Shown here piece after piece: positions 11,984-24,351 of a DNA stretch of 64,000 nt; the first letter of the stretch is position 1; every line of letters begins with the position of its first letter. Both the position numbers and the translations under genes were made by a program. The notes below the pieces were generated by a model. That model was not told the origin of the DNA, did not search any database, and saw only the letters and a program-made list of their open reading frames with translations. The DNA lies in contig SDUX01000004.1 of assembly GCA_008729055.1 (NCBI GenBank), forward strand, positions 6,774,559 through 6,838,558, written 5' to 3'. Source of the stretch: Pyropia haitanensis. Its lineage: Eukaryota > Rhodophyta > Bangiophyceae > Bangiales > Bangiaceae.

Positions 11984-12334
11984 TTACTGGCCAAAGAGGG
12001 TGGCGGCGTTGGCCACCAGCTGCGACGGGTTGAGCGCCGCCAGCTGCTGCGCAATCGTCGGGTGCGCCGGGTTGAGCACCTGCGTGCCGAGCGCGAGCAC
12101 AAACCCAATCATCGCAAACCGGCCGTTCCACACCTCCGCGTTGGGGGTCCAGCCCTCGGGCTTGGTCGGGATGTTCTCAAAGTCCTCGCCCACCATCCGC
12201 AGCGACGCGGCCCGCCGGGCGACGGGCGCGGCGGCGACCGCCACACGGGTGCCGGCAAACGCCGACGTGCGGGGGGAGATGGCCGCCGACACGGGGGCGC
12301 GGACGGACAGGGAGACGCCGTTGACAAAGGCCAT
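11984..12334 (-). CDS. Plastid one-helix (HLIP-like) chlorophyll-binding protein
   Basis: A 116-residue protein of the light-harvesting superfamily with one membrane helix. Such proteins sit in thylakoids and protect photosystems by binding chlorophyll and carotenoid under stress. Residues 1-47 look like a transit peptide: Ser/Ala/Arg-rich, no acidic residues, Phe at position 3, cleavage probably near RMV at 46-48. The chlorophyll-binding motif E67-x2-N70-G71-R72-x2-M75-I-G77 starts the helix at about 68-86. The phrase FENIPTKPEGWTP just before it is typical of HLIP/OHP proteins. The tail of about 30 residues has no second helix, so it is not a three-helix LHC fragment. Intronless. The Phe near the N-terminus is known for red algal and glaucophyte plastid import. 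Confidence 0.9.
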   Translation of the reverse strand: MAFVNGVSLSVRAPVSAAISPRTSAFAGTRVAVAAAPVARRAASLRMVGEDFENIPTKPEGWTPNAEVWNGRFAMIGFVLALGTQVLNPAHPTIAQQLAALNPSQLVANAATLFGQ

Positions 12335-12537
12335 GGTGTTGGGTGGGGGTGGGGGAGAGGGAAGGAAGGAGAGCGAGGGGATGAAGGGAGAAGGGGAAGT
12401 GGTGAAGAGGGTGAGAGGAAGAGAGGGTGAGGTGGGCGGTTGTGAAGAAGGTGAGAGTGTGGGGAGGTGGAAGTGTGAGGCGAAGGATGTTATGATGATG
12501 AATCAGGCTGGCTGGTGGAAGGGGCAGGTGGTGACTG

Positions 12538-12546
12538 CTTATATGG
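12538..12546 (-). promoter_or_regulatory. TATA box of the one-helix protein gene
   Basis: On the minus strand this reads CCATATAAG, about 205 bases upstream of the ATG at 12334. The interval is pyrimidine-rich on the coding strand, as expected for a 5' untranslated leader. It is the clearest TATA-like element next to a firm gene in this window. Confidence 0.55.
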
Positions 12547-13269
12547 CGACGGGTGGCAGGCCGACGACGCCAGCGACGCCCGCTGCCGCCGGTCATTGCA
12601 CCCGCGGCAGAGGCGGTCCGCCCGCACCAGCGCCGGCGCGCTGAGTGTGTCCGGGACGGCCCCAGCGCGGCGGGTGGAGGCCACACGCCACGGCAGCCGC
12701 CGTGACCCGCAGGCGGCTGCCGCCCGGCGGCACGCCGCCTCCGTTCCACGCGGCGCGCCAGTGTGGCTGCGACGCCCCCGTGGGGGCCCGCTGCATCTCT
12801 TCCGCGCGGCCGCCGCGGCGGCGGGGGTGGCGGCGGCGGCGGCGTGAGCTCATGCGGGAATGGCTTGGCCGTTGGCCATCCACTCCGCACCGCCCAGCCG
12901 ACCACACACGATGCTTCCAGCGGCGGTGCGGGCGGGCGGCGGCGCGCGCGGCACGTGTGCATGAAGCAAGCACAACTTGCATGCGGGCTCTCGAGAGGAA
13001 CGAGATGCAAGTACAGCCTCACGGTCAACACGCGGGATGGAAAAATTGCGTGGCTTCTGATGCACTTGTTGCTGCATTGGGAAGAGCTGAGGTGATAATT
13101 TCATCGTGCGTCATCCGGTGGTACGGTCGGTGTGAAAACACAAAAAAAGGGACCAGGCGATCGGCCAAAGCGCCGGGCGCACCCGAGACCCGGCAGCGTC
13201 CGCACACGGAAAACAGAAAGGTCCACCCACACCCGCGGCGGCGCACAGGGCTACGCGGCACCACCTACC
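12547..13269. other. Spacer upstream of the one-helix gene
   Basis: This is the distal promoter of the minus-strand one-helix gene plus the 3' region of the Rxt3-like gene. The part 12950-13160 has lower GC. No coding region recognised. Confidence 0.5.
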
Positions 13270-13712
13270 TCACCGCTTCTCTGGGGCCGCCGGCGGGGGC
13301 GGCGCGGTCTTGCCGGCAGTAGCACCGGCGGCCGCGCCGGGGCGGGCCGCCGCCCCCGGCGCTGCGGCGGCCGCCGAGGCTGGCCGCGCGACCGACGGCA
13401 GCGGCGGCGAGGCGGCGGTGGCGGCGGCGGCGGCGGGCGCGCCACCCCCACGGCCAGTCGCCGCGACGGCGGCGGGGCCCTTGGCGCCGCCCGCCGCGGC
13501 CGCCGGCGCGCGGCCCGCCGACGGGACGCGCCAGCCGGGCAGCGGCAGCGTCGGCGACTGCCACGGTTCGCCGCCGCCCTTGCCGGCGGCCGCCGCCGCC
13601 GCCGCGGGCGATGCCGCGCCCGCTGCCGGCGCGCCGGCTGCCGACGGGGCGCGCCTGCCGAGCAGCGGCAGCGTCGGCAGCTGCCTCGGCTCCCCGCCGC
13701 CCTTGTCGCTGC

Positions 13713-13752
<40 letters not shown>

Positions 13753-14452
13753 CGCCGCCGCGGGTGATGCCGCCCCCGCCGTCGACGCGGGGGTGGCGGC
13801 CGCCGTTGACGCTGGCGACAGCGCCGCGCCAGACAGCACGGGCGTGGCGGCCGCCGTCGATGGCGCCGACGCGGCGGCCGCGGTCGACGCGGGGGTGGTG
13901 GCCGCCGACGGCGGCACGCTGCCGCCGCCGCCGCCGACGCCGACGCTGCCGCCGCCGCCGCCGGCGGGCGTGTGCGGCGTAGACGCGGCGGGCGTCGACG
14001 GCGCCACCGACACGCTGCGCGACGGGCTGACGACGGCGGCGACGACGGCGGCGGCGGCAGCAGGCGTGACGGCGGCGGGCGCGGCGCCGCCGTCGCCGCC
14101 CGCCCGCCCAATGCTGACGGCGCGGCGGAGGGCAGCAGCAACGGCGGCGCCGGGCCTGCCGCCGCGGCCGCCCGCGGCCGTAGACGACGCCGGTGCCGGC
14201 CGGGGGGTGGCGGGCGCCGGCGACGCGTCGCGGGATGCCGGCGCCGCCGCGGCCGCCGCCCGTGCCGACGATGGCGGCGGCGGCGGTGGGGGTGGTGGTA
14301 GCGGCGCCGGTGATGACGGCCGGACTGCCCCAGTTGGGGGCAGGACGCCTTTGGCAGGTGGCGGCAGTGCCGCAGGGGCCGAGGCGGCGCCGGCCTTTGC
14401 GGCCGGTGGCGTCAGCTTGGCCGCTGCCCGCCCGGCTGCGCCCGCGGGCGGC

Positions 14453-14488
<36 letters not shown>

Positions 14489-17384
14489 TCGAGCTGCTTG
14501 TCCTTTCCGCCGGCGCCAGCAGCTGCCGCAGGCGTGCCGGCTTTGGCGCCTGCTGCGTGGCTGCCCGTCTCCGCCGCCGCCGCCGCCGCCGTCGCTGCGG
14601 GTGACGGTACGGGGCCCCCAGCAGCGCCACCCCCCCCACCCGGCAGCACGGGCGGCGGCGACGTACCGGCAGCGCCGCCGCCCTTGGACCGGGCGCCCGC
14701 CGCCTCCGGGCCCCCTGCCGGCCGCTCGTCCGCCTTGGCAGCCGCCCCCACCCGCGCGTCGGCCCCGGCCTTGGGCGCGTCCCTGCGCGGCCTGGGCGGC
14801 GCCACCCCCCGCGGGGTTGGCGGCTCCACAACGCCCGCGCCGCCCGCCCTGACCGCCGCAGCCGTAGCAGCGGCGACGGCCGCGTCATCGGCGCGCGCGG
14901 CACCCTCCGCGGCGCCCCCCCCCCCCGGCCGCGGCGCGCGCTCCGCGCGCTCCGCGTCGGCGTCGCCCGTGTCGGGGCTGGGCGCCCGGCGCTTGGGCGG
15001 CCGTGCGCCGCCGCCAGCCGGCGCGTCGGGCGTCAGCGCCGCCCGCTTGGGCGCCCGCGCGCCGGCGGGGGACTCCTTGGCCGGCCGCTTGCCGCCCACC
15101 TCTGCGCCGCCGGCCGGCGCGGGCCCCTTGGCCGTCCCGCCGGGGGGGGACGCCGCCGCCGCGTCCCGCCGTGGCGCCCGCCGGTCTGGCGGGGCGGCGA
15201 CGGCGGCCGGCGGTGGCGGCGACGGCAGCGCGTCCGCGGCGGCCACCTTGGCCGGCCGCTCCTTTGCGTTGCGTGCCGCCGCCGTCGCCGCCGCGGCCGA
15301 CGTGGAGCCGCGGTGCACGCCCGACGCGGCCCCCCCCCCGGCGGCACCCGCGTCAGCGTCTGCGGGTGCTGCACCAGTGTCCTTGCGGCCAGACGGCTGC
15401 GGCGGGGGTGACACGACCCCGCCGCCAGGCGCCGCCGTCGCCGCCGCGGCGGCAGGGGCGGCCGCGGCTGCCGCGGTGCGCCTTGGCGGCTCCCGCCGCG
15501 GTGGCGGCGACGGCGCCCGCGACGCGGCGCGCTTGGCCCGCTTGGGCGGCGGCGGCGAGACCCCCACCGGCGCGGCCCCCCCCGGGGCCGCCGCCGCTGC
15601 CGCGGCAGCCGCCACAGTCGGCGGCCGCCGAGGCGGTGCCCCGGAACCGCGGCGCGCCGACTGTAACGGCGTGCCGTCAAGGTCGACCGTGCGGGGGACG
15701 TACGCGAGCTTGGTCAGCCGGATGCGCGACGGTGGCGGCGCGGCCGACGGGGCCAGGGGGGCGGGGGAGCCCGCCCCGACGGCGGGCGACAGCGGCGACC
15801 GCGGCGCGGGGTGCGGCGGCGCCGGGGGTGGCCCCCCCCCCCCCCCACCCGCCGCCGTCGGGGTGGTGGTCGTCGTCGCCGCCCCCGACGCGTCGGCCGC
15901 CCCCCTCCCCCCCGGCGGCGCGGCTGGCGGCGGCCGCCGGGCGGGCGGGAAGGACAGCCCGTCCGCCGTCCACACCAACGCCCGCCACGAGGGCGTTACG
16001 CACAGGATGCGCGCATAGTCTGCGTCTGCGAGCGGCGCGCGGCGGCCGCCCGCCGCTGGTGCCGCGGCGGCGGCGGTGGCGGCGGTGGCGGCCGCCGCCG
16101 GCGCAGCGGCGCCGGCCCAGCACACGCTCCCCCGCGCGCGGGCGGCCGCGACGGCTGCCTCCGACACCTGCGCGAGCACGTACTCGACGCCCGCCAGCGC
16201 CGCCGCGTCCCGCTCCCGGGCGGACAGGCCGTCGGCGGCGGCGGCGGCCGCCGGCGGCCGTCCCCCCGGTCCGGCTGCGCCTGCCTGCGACGCGGCCGCC
16301 GCGGCGGCGGCGGCGGCGGCGGCCGAGGTGGTCGTCCGGGTGGCCACCCCGCCGCCGCCGCCGCCGGCGGCGGTGCTCATCGACACCCCCGCGGCGGTGG
16401 CGGCGGCGGCAGCGGCGGCGGCCGCGGCGGCGGCAGCCGCCGCCGACGCGGGCCGCCCGCCGTCCACCCACCCCCGCCGGCGGCGGGCGTACACCTCGTA
16501 CCGCACCGCCTCGTTTTCCACCACCAGCACCTCCCGCAGCAAGCGGCGGGCGACCCAGGAGCCCCCCTCCAGGCCCCCATCCGCGACCGCCGCCACGCTG
16601 TACACCACCGCGGGCTCGTTGGCCAGGTCCCACGTCAGCCGCGCGACGCTGACAAATCCGCCGCCGACGCCGCCGGCGCCCGCTCCACCCGCCGCGGCGG
16701 CGGCGGCACCCCCCCCCAGCCCCGCACCCAGCGCACCGCCGCCGCCGCCGCCAATGCCGCCGCCGACAAAGCCGACGCCACCGCCGCCCCCCCCCGCCGC
16801 CATGGCCTTGGCCGCCGCGCCCCCGCCCGGGCCGCCGCGCCCCGGTGGCGGGAGCAGCTTGCCGCCGCCCCCCCCCCCCCCCCCCCCCCCCCCCGCCACC
16901 GCCACCGCCGCCGCCACCCCCCCCCCCCCCCCCACCGCCGCCGCCCGCTCCCGCGCCGCCGCCTCCTCCCGATCCGCGGCGGTTACGGGCAGGCGGAGGC
17001 CGAGCCGCGCCAGCGGCGGCAGCGCCGCGACCAGCGGCCGCCGCAGCGCGCGCGCCACCCCCCCCCGGAACACGGTGACGGCGAGGAGCTCCAGCTCCGC
17101 GCCGCCGTACGAGGCGCCCCAGCCGCGCGAGCAGAGGCCGCCGCCGCCGGGGGCGCCCGCAAACGCGTGCGCGCCGGGCGTGTGCCGCCGCAGCCGGAGG
17201 CGCAGGTCGAGGGCGCCCGCCTCGGTGGCGAGCGCGCCGGGGCCGAGGTGGCCCCCGTGGACGAGGAGGGCGACCAGGTCGCTGTCGGCTGTGTAGGTGC
17301 CCGCGCCCCAGAGGCGGCGGCGGGCCACCCCGACCGGGGGGGGGGGGGGGGGTGCCGCGCCGCTGCCGCCGCCGCTGCCGATGA

Positions 17385-17439
<55 letters not shown>

Positions 17440-18204
17440 TCCGCGGCGCCCGCCGCAGAACCGCCGCCGCCACTGGGCGGCCTCGAGCCAGCGGCAGCGG
17501 CGGCACCGCCGCCAGTCCCCCCCCCCCCCCCGGGAGGCCCACCCCATCCCCCCTCCCCCCCACCCCAGCGGCCACCCCCCCGCCCAAGCCCCGCCCCCCC
17601 GCCCCCCCGCCCCCCTCCCCCACCAACCGGACGGTCAGCACCGTCGACGCGCACCCCCCCCCCACCGCAGCGGCGACCGCCGCGTCAACGAGCAGCGGCG
17701 GCACGCACCAGCCGCCGCCCGGCGTGCGCGCCGCGCCGTGCACGCCGCCGATCCGCCACACCCAGCCGGCCCCGGCGGCGGGCGCACACGCCGTCGGCGG
17801 CCGGCCGGCCGCGCGAAACCCCCCGCGGCGGCCGCTGCCACCACAGCCGCCGCCGCCGCCGCCGCCGCCGCCGCTGCCGCCGCCGCCCCCGCCGCCGCCG
17901 CCCCCGCCGCCGCTGGTCGGGCGGGCGTGGCGGCTGCAGCCACCCGCCGCCCAGCCGACGCCACCGCCGCCGCGGCGGCGGGGGTGACTGCGGGCGGCAG
18001 CCACCCGCCCGCCGCGGCCGCGGTAGGCGACAGTGCCGCCGCCGCTGCCGCTGCGGCCGCTGCTGCCGCCGCGGCCGCCGCAGCGGCGGGGGGGGTGGGG
18101 GGGGGAGGGTGGCCACCACCCCCACCCCCGCCGCCGCCGCCACCGCCTTTGGGCGGCGGCCGCGGCGGCCGCGCTAGCCCGCCAGTGGTGGTGCCGCCCG
18201 ACAT
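13270..18204 (-). CDS. Rxt3-domain protein, HDC1-like histone deacetylase complex subunit
   Basis: Rxt3 (yeast) and HDC1 (plants) are scaffold subunits of Sin3/Rpd3-type histone deacetylase complexes in the nucleus. The diagnostic block RRLWGAGTYTADSDLVALLV lies at about 17322-17260. SRGWGASYGGAELELLAVTV (about 17135-17075) and LTWDLANEPAVVYSVAAVAD (about 16650-16580) follow in the HDC1 order. The rest, about 3 kb, is a disordered Ala/Pro/Lys/Arg tail ending PPAAPEKR and the stop at 13270. The main frame runs unbroken from 17547 to 13270. The 5' part is less sure: the ATG at 18204 (MSGGTTTGG) opens another frame. A plausible segment with AGWVWRIGGVHGAARTPGGG (near 17780-17720) must join to the Rxt3 block through an intron or run-length error between about 17630 and 17335. 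Confidence 0.75.
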
Positions 18205-19442
18205 GGACACCGGGGGGGATGCACAACGGCCACGGCAGTGGGCGGAGGGCGGCAGGTGGAGGGGAGGAGAAGGGTGGGGATGTGGGGAATGAGCAGGAGG
18301 AGGCAGCGGAGGAGAGGCGGGGGGTGGTGGGAGGAAGTGCGCCGCGGACAGGGCGAGGCCCCGCGACTGTCGTCGCGGCCACCGCCGCGGCCACCGCCGT
18401 CCCCGCCCGAGCCGCCTGCCTGACTGCCGCCGCGTCGGTGGCTGCCGCTGGCCGGGCGGACAGGGAGGCCGGCGGCAGAGGCGCGGGGGACGAGCCGTCG
18501 GCCGGCACACGGCGGCCAGGGGGCAGCACAGCAGAGGGGGGGACGGTGGGCGAGGGGTAGCGGTGAGGAACGGCGGCCGGGCTGCGGTGTGGTGGACGGC
18601 GGGGCGGGATGGGGGCGGGGATGCGGCCCCGCGTGCCCCAAACGGCGGCGCAGGGCCAGCCCCGCCGAGGCGGCGGGGCCCGCCCGCCCGCGGCGCGCGA
18701 GCGCGCGCGACCGCCCCCCCGCCGCCTTGGGCGTGGGCGGGGGTGGTCTGGCCTGGCCGGGCGCCGGGCGCAGCCCCCTCGCGCCGCCGCCGTCGGCGAG
18801 GTGGGGGCGGGGGGGGGTGGCCGTGGGGAGTCCCTGGGGGGGGGCGCCGTGGGGGGTCGCTGGGAGGGGGGGCGCCGTGATGGGTCGGTGGAGGGGGGTG
18901 TCGCGCCGAGGGCGAGGGCGCAGCCGGGGGGGTGGCCTCTGGCGGCGCCTGTCGCCGCGCCGCCGCCGGCGTGATTCGTCATTTTTCCACGCAGTTCCGC
19001 GGATCACAACAGAAACACGGTCATCCATCCTTTTGCCAGCAGCAGCAATCGACCCTGGTCGATCGTTCCCAGTGGTACGATCATGGCATGTGTAAGGTGG
19101 TCAGCATAGTCGATCGTCCATTGCAGCCAATCAACACACAGCTCTTCATGGACAAGAGTGGCTTATAATTCGGGAGTCGCCGCCGATCAACATGAAGAAA
19201 GACAGTTTTGGGCGAGGCTGACAAGTTTTACCAGTTGCACATCAAGTATCCATAAGAAGTCCGTCGGCCAAGGAAATTGTTGGTCTCTAGCGCATCCAAG
19301 AGGAGACTTGTGAGAAATCAACTGCTTCGCAACAATGTACCAGGAAATTTGTGCCACACAACAATGCGAGGCCGCCTACCCCTCCACCGTGCCCGACACG
19401 TCCGCGACGACGACCCAGCTGCGCCTGCGGAGCCTGGCCGCG
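18205..19442. promoter_or_regulatory. Divergent intergenic region between the Rxt3-like and TLC genes
   Basis: Both neighbours start here and point away from each other. 18205-18970 is G-rich simple sequence. 18970-19335 has much lower GC, with CGATCG repeated (near 19057 and 19112), and TTATAAT at 19163-19169 on the plus strand, about 275 bases before the TLC start. A shared promoter is an inference from the layout. Confidence 0.4.
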
Positions 19443-20320
19443 ATGGCGACGACCCCCCCCCCCCCCCCGCCGTCCCTGCTCCCCCTGCCCGACTCGCTCT
19501 TCCTCCTCGCCTGCCTCGTCACCCTCCTCACCGCCGTCGCGGCGGTCCGCGCCGTCTCGGCGGCGGCGTCCGCCACCTACCGGGCCCTCCCCCCCCCCCG
19601 CCAGTACGACTGGGTGCAGCGGGCGGTCAACCTGGCCGCCAACGGCGCCGCCCTCGCCCCCGCCCACGCCTACATCCTCTGGGCCGACCCCGCGATCGCG
19701 GCCGACCCGCTCCGCGGCTACTCCCCCGCCGCGCACGCGGCGTACCTCGCCACCGCCGCGTACATGGTCGTCGACGGGGTGCTCTACGCGGCGCACCCTG
19801 CCGGGGTGGGCTGGGCGTGGCTGGGCCACCACGCGATCACCGCGGGGGGGCTCGGCTGGCTCACCTCACGGGGGCACGTTGGCGCCGCGGCGGCGTCGGC
19901 GCTGCTCGCCAGCAACGCCGCGTACGTTGCGTCCGAGGGGCGCTGGTTTGCCACCACCATCGCCACCGCCGCCGCCGCCGCCGCGGGAAGGGGGGGGGGG
20001 GGAGGCCGCCCGGGGGGACCCGCGGCGACGGCGGCCGCCGCCGCCGCCTGTGGGCGTCCCGCGCGGCGGACGCGGCGGTAGTGGCGGCGGTGGCGGCGTG
20101 CAGCTTTGGGGTGCCCGCCGCGTACGTGGCGCGCCTCGCCGCCGCGGCGGGGCCGGGCGTGGGCGTGGGGGGGGTGCTCGCAACGGCGCGGCCGGTGTGT
20201 TGGGTGGGGGGGGTGGGCGTGCTGGCGCCCCACGCGGTGGTGCTGGCCGTGCAGACCCGCCGGCTGGTGCGGGGGTGGGGGGGAGGGGGGGGGGGGGAGG
20301 GGCACCGCAAGCGCCAGTGA
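19443..20320 (+). CDS. TLC-domain multi-pass membrane protein
   Basis: TLC (TRAM/LAG1/CLN8) proteins are multi-helix ER or plasma-membrane proteins linked to lipid synthesis or sensing. The protein has a hydrophobic helix at about residues 15-37, then YDWVQRAVNLAANGAALAPA, a segment with PAAHAAYLATAAYMVVDGVL, and the helix with the paired His, WAWLGHHAITAGGLGWL, typical of TLCD-type members. Later helices include SFGVPAAYVARLAAA and a final one followed by a basic tail (GHRKRQ). The frame changes in the G-runs near 19987-20005, and the C-terminal part continues in the next frame to TGA at 20318-20320. I chose the ATG at 19443; an in-frame ATG at 19335 would add 36 residues without TLC character. 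The exact subfamily and enzymatic role are unknown. Confidence 0.65.
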
Positions 20321-20914
20321 TGGCGGTGGAGGTTGAAGGGGGTGGGGGGCGAAGGGTGGGTAGGGGGGGGGTGGGGGCTGCCTGCCTGCACCGGCGCGCT
20401 CGTGCGCAGACGGCAAGAGGAATCCGGCGGTCGCGACGGCGGCACCGCCTACGTGGGCGGCCGTGGCGGCGGCTCTCCCCCCCGCTGCCATTGCCCGCCC
20501 GCCACCGCGAACGTGCTACGGTGCATGCAGCGGCGGGCGGGGGCAGTGGCAAACGTGGCGGCAGAACCCCGTCCGGTGCACCCCCGCGGCGGCTGGCGTG
20601 GAGGGGTGCGCCCTGCGCGGCCTTGCAAACCCCGCCGCCGCCGCCGCCGTGGTGGCAGCAGCCAGGGGCCTGTCGCGGCGGCCTCCCCGCGCCGCGCGGC
20701 TCACCGCCGCCGTCGCCACGGCGCGCCGCGGCGGTGCGCGCGGCGGTGCCACGGAGAGGGGGGGACCGCCGCTGCGTGAGCGCCTGCATGCGGAGGTCAT
20801 CGCGGCGGCAAGCCGGTAGACGCTGGCGATGTGGGGGGCGCGGGAGCGGGGGGGGGGGGGGGTGCGATGGGGGGACGGGCCGCCCTCCAGCTACTGCCGC
20901 CGCCGCCGCCGCCG

Positions 20915-20988
<74 letters not shown>

Positions 20989-21303
20989 GGAGGTGGCGTC
21001 GGCGACGCGCCGCCGATGCGGCGCCTTGTTGCGCCGTCCCGCTCTTTCAGCTCCCATCCGACGCGTCGCCGACGCGGTCGCGGCGGCCGAGGCGCCGCCG
21101 CCGCCGTCCCGCCGGGCCGCCCCGCCCGGCATCCGCGGCGGGGCGACCGCCGCCCCCAACGGTGGCCAGCTGACGGCGCGCGCTGCCCGCGGCGCACGCG
21201 GCGGCGATTCGCAGACGGCGGCGGCGGGGCTGCCGAGATGGCTGCCGCGCGTCGACCGCGAGGGGCGGGACGGGGGTTGACGGCGGCGGCGGCAGCGCCG
21301 TGA

Positions 21304-21340
<37 letters not shown>

Positions 21341-22888
21341 CACGGTGACCGCGCCGTCCGCGTTGGACACCCCCACCAGTAGCCACCACCGTCAGGGGCG
21401 ATCGCCCCTGGTGGGCGTCTACCGCCAGACGACAAGCGTGGCTCGACGCCAGCACTGACGCCGCGGGTGGGCCCCCTGCTGGTTGGCTCCCCCGACGGCC
21501 CGTGTGGCCACCCGCGGCAGCGTCTTTTTTTTCGACCGCCACCGCCACAGCCGACGCCGCCACCGCCGTCGTTGCCGCCGCCGCCGCCGCCGCTGCGGGG
21601 ACGGCTTGTGGCGCCGCCGCCCGCGGGCGTGACGTGTGCGGTGGCGTCGGCCGGCGGCGGGTGACGGCGGCGGCGGCGGCAGCGTGCGACGGCGACGGCG
21701 GCGGCGTGGACGACGCGCGGGGTGCGCCGCCGCCGGGGGTGTGGACGGGCTGGGAGAAGCGGTTGCCGGGCTGGTGTGGGCGCCGTCGGAGCAGGCGGCT
21801 CGTCCAGGAAGCCGCCCATGGCACGCGCTTTTTTTTTTTTCGTTTTCGTTGGACGCCCCACCCGCACGTTCGTTCCCCCCCTACAATGACACTGGGCTCG
21901 CGGCCGTGTGTCCCCCCCGCCCGCACGGACAGACCGCCGCGTGCGAGTCCTACCCGCCGCGTGGGCCACGCGGAGCGACGGGCGGCGGGGGGGGACCCGC
22001 CCGTGGGCGCCCACGCCCGTGGCGGCGCGCGCCCGCTTGGAACCGCCGCGCCGCGACGCGCCGTCCCCTCCTCGCACGGCGGCTCGTACCGCTGCTGGTC
22101 GTGCGCCTCTCCTCTGCCCGCCGCCGCCGGCGGCCCGCCCCCGTTCCAAACTTTGTCGATGGGCGCCCGTGCCGCCGCGCCTGGACCCCCCCCCCCCCCT
22201 CAAGGCAACAACGCGTGTCACGCCCACAGACCCGCCGCCGCGGTAAAAAAAAAAAAAAAAAAAAAAAGAAAACCCCAGCTGACCACCATCGCCACCACAC
22301 CCGCCATGCCAACGGCAGCCGCCACCCCGGTGCTCCCGACCGCCACGCCGCCGCCCGCCGCCGTGCGGTCCGTGTCGCGTCGTCCCCGGCGTGGTCGGCG
22401 CCCAGTGCGTCGGATGTCGCCCTGCCGGCGCGCCATCCCCCGTGCCAGCACATTTCGGTCCCCGCCTCGGCGGGCCTGTGCAACGCACGCGCGACCGCGC
22501 CAGCGTGCGCTCCCCCGCCGCGGCGCTGCGGAGAGGCGGGCCGCCCAAGGCCCGCCCGCCTGGTCTCTGCGGCTGGTCGACGCCAGCCGGGCGGCTGCGT
22601 TGCCGTGGGCTTGAGCCACGACGCCCGCGCCGCTGGGCACCCCCCCCCCCCCCCGCCCCCCAACCTCGTTTTTTTGCCGCGGCCGCTGCCGCCTGACGGC
22701 CGCCTGCGTCGGCGCCCCTGCCGCGTCAAACGCCGCCGCGCGCGTCGCGGACCGCTCCCGCCGCGGCGGCTGCGCGGCCCGCCGCGGCCGCCCCCCGCCG
22801 CTCGCTTGTGGCCGCTCCCTTGTGGCGCGCCCCTCCCGCTCCCCTCCCCTTTCGTGGCCCCCCGCCCTGCTCGCCATTGTTCCGGAAC
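20321..22888. other. GC-rich spacer, no recognised gene
   Basis: Long frames on both strands translate to low-complexity Arg/Ala/Pro. A T-run lies at about 21831-21841 and a 23-25 base A-run at about 22243-22267. The end of the stretch, 22780-22888, probably holds the promoter and leader of the Mpo1-like gene. Confidence 0.5.
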
Positions 22889-23331
22889 ATGGCGTCTGCG
22901 GCCGCGCCCCCCGCCCGTGGCGCCCCCCCCCCCCCCCCTTCCCCCCCCCCCGCGGTGGCTTCCTCTCCCTCGACGCGCAGCTGGCCAACTACCGTGGCTA
23001 CCACCGGCACCCCGTCAACGTGGCCATCCACGCGGTGTGCGTGCCCGCCATCTACGTCACGAGCCTCGTCTTCCTCGGCGGCGTCCGCGTGCCACTCCCC
23101 GCGGCGGTCCGCCCCGCCGCGGCGGCCGCCGCCGCCGCGTTGCCGCCGGCGCTCGCGGCGGTGGCGCCGTCGCCGACCGCCGCCACCGTCGTCGCCGCCG
23201 CGTACATGGTCTACTACCTGTCGCTCGACGCGCGCATCGGCGCGGCCGCGTCGGTGTACGTGCTCGCCATGGCCGCCGCCGCGCAGGCGTACCGCACCGC
23301 CGCGGACGCGGCCATCGCCGCAGCGGCAGCG

Positions 23332-23383
<52 letters not shown>

Positions 23384-23739
23384 GCCTCGGCGCCGCGCTG
23401 ATGGGCGCCGGCTGTGGTGGTGGCGGCGCCAAGGTGCCGTGCGCGGTGCTGCTGAGCGACGCGGTGTGGGGCGGCGGGTGGGTTCCCCCCGCGCTGCGTC
23501 TGCCCGCGCTGGTGTGGACCGCCGGCTGGGCGGCGCAGTTTGTGGGTCACGGCGTCTTTGAGGGCCGCCGCCCGGCGCTCGTCGACGGCTTTGTCGACGC
23601 GGTCTCCACCGCGCCGCTGTTTGTGTTTATCGAGGCCGTCCTGGCCGTCGGCGGCTGGCCGGCGCTGCGGCGCAAGCTGGAAGGCACGGACGCGGTTGGT
23701 GCCGCCGACGCGGGAAAGGTGCACCAGAAGGCCGAGTAG
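22889..23739 (+). CDS. Mpo1-like (DUF962) membrane protein, putative 2-hydroxy fatty acid dioxygenase
   Basis: Yeast Mpo1 shortens 2-hydroxy fatty acids in the ER by iron-dependent alpha-oxidation. This protein shows the family's start SLDAQLANYRGYHRHPVN, with histidines continuing in NVAIHAVCVPAIYVTSLVF. Helices follow around AAYMVYYLSLDARIGAAASV, and the closing motif GHGVFEGRRPALVDG with FVFIEAVLAVGG. The histidines expected to bind iron are present. A poly-Gly insert (about 23335-23390) sits in the loop after the third helix. The ATG at 22889 begins MASAAAPPARG and must shift frame in the C-runs at about 22925-22955 to join the conserved part. A start in the conserved frame is the alternative. 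Stop TAG at 23737-23739. The family is firm; the reaction is inferred from yeast. Confidence 0.8.
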
Positions 23740-24351
23740 GGGCTCGGCGGCTGCGCGAGCGGCGGAGGGGGGGGGGGGGGGGGGAAGGAAGAAACAGAAG
23801 TGAGCGGGCCGCGGGGAGCGCGACAGGGGGGTAGAGTGAAGGCAGAGAGCGCAGCCCGGCGGGGGGGGGGAGGGCGACGAGGCTGCGTGTGTCTGCCGCG
23901 GGGGGGTGCTGCTCGGGCGGGAGGCGATGGGCTGGGGCTGGGGGCTTGCGTGGAAGGATGGTGCGTCTGGGGTGGGGTGCGTGTGCGTAGGGAGGGAGCG
24001 GCGTGCGTAAGGACGGGGGGGAGTCTGGCGGAGGGTGGGCTGGTGGGACGCAGCGCAACAGACTGGGGCTGGGGGCTTGCAAGCATGAGTGGGCTGCTGG
24101 GCCGGGCTACGTGTGCGTGAGGGGAGGTCGACGTGCATGACGACGGGCGAGTGCGAGCGGCGGCCCGCGTCCGCCGCCGCCGTGCGCGAGGGCACGAGGA
24201 ACAACAACGCACCCAACAGAACAGAGCAGCCTTCCCCGCACAGGGGGAGTCCCCGCGGCAGCCACCACCGCGCCTCCCCTCCTCAGCTTCTCTCACCCTA
24301 CCCCCCCCCCCCCCCCCCCCCCGGCACGCCCTCAAGCAGTGAGGGTGAGCG
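23740..24351. other. Purine-rich spacer between convergent genes
   Basis: This separates the ends of the Mpo1-like and copine-like genes. It is G/A-rich on the plus strand, then turns C-rich (24301-24322). A phrase beginning gactggggctgggggcttgc near 24060 repeats, with variation, one near 23930. No gene seen. Confidence 0.5.

Noticed and set aside
19866..21926. 686-codon minus-strand frame
   Set aside because: It overlaps the TLC gene on the other strand and has no domain-like text; it is a shadow frame.
22243..22267. A-run as a retrotransposon poly-A tail (also 26657-26668 and 32268-32278)
   Set aside because: No reverse transcriptase, target duplication or element body nearby. On the minus strand at least one of these is better read as an intron pyrimidine tract.
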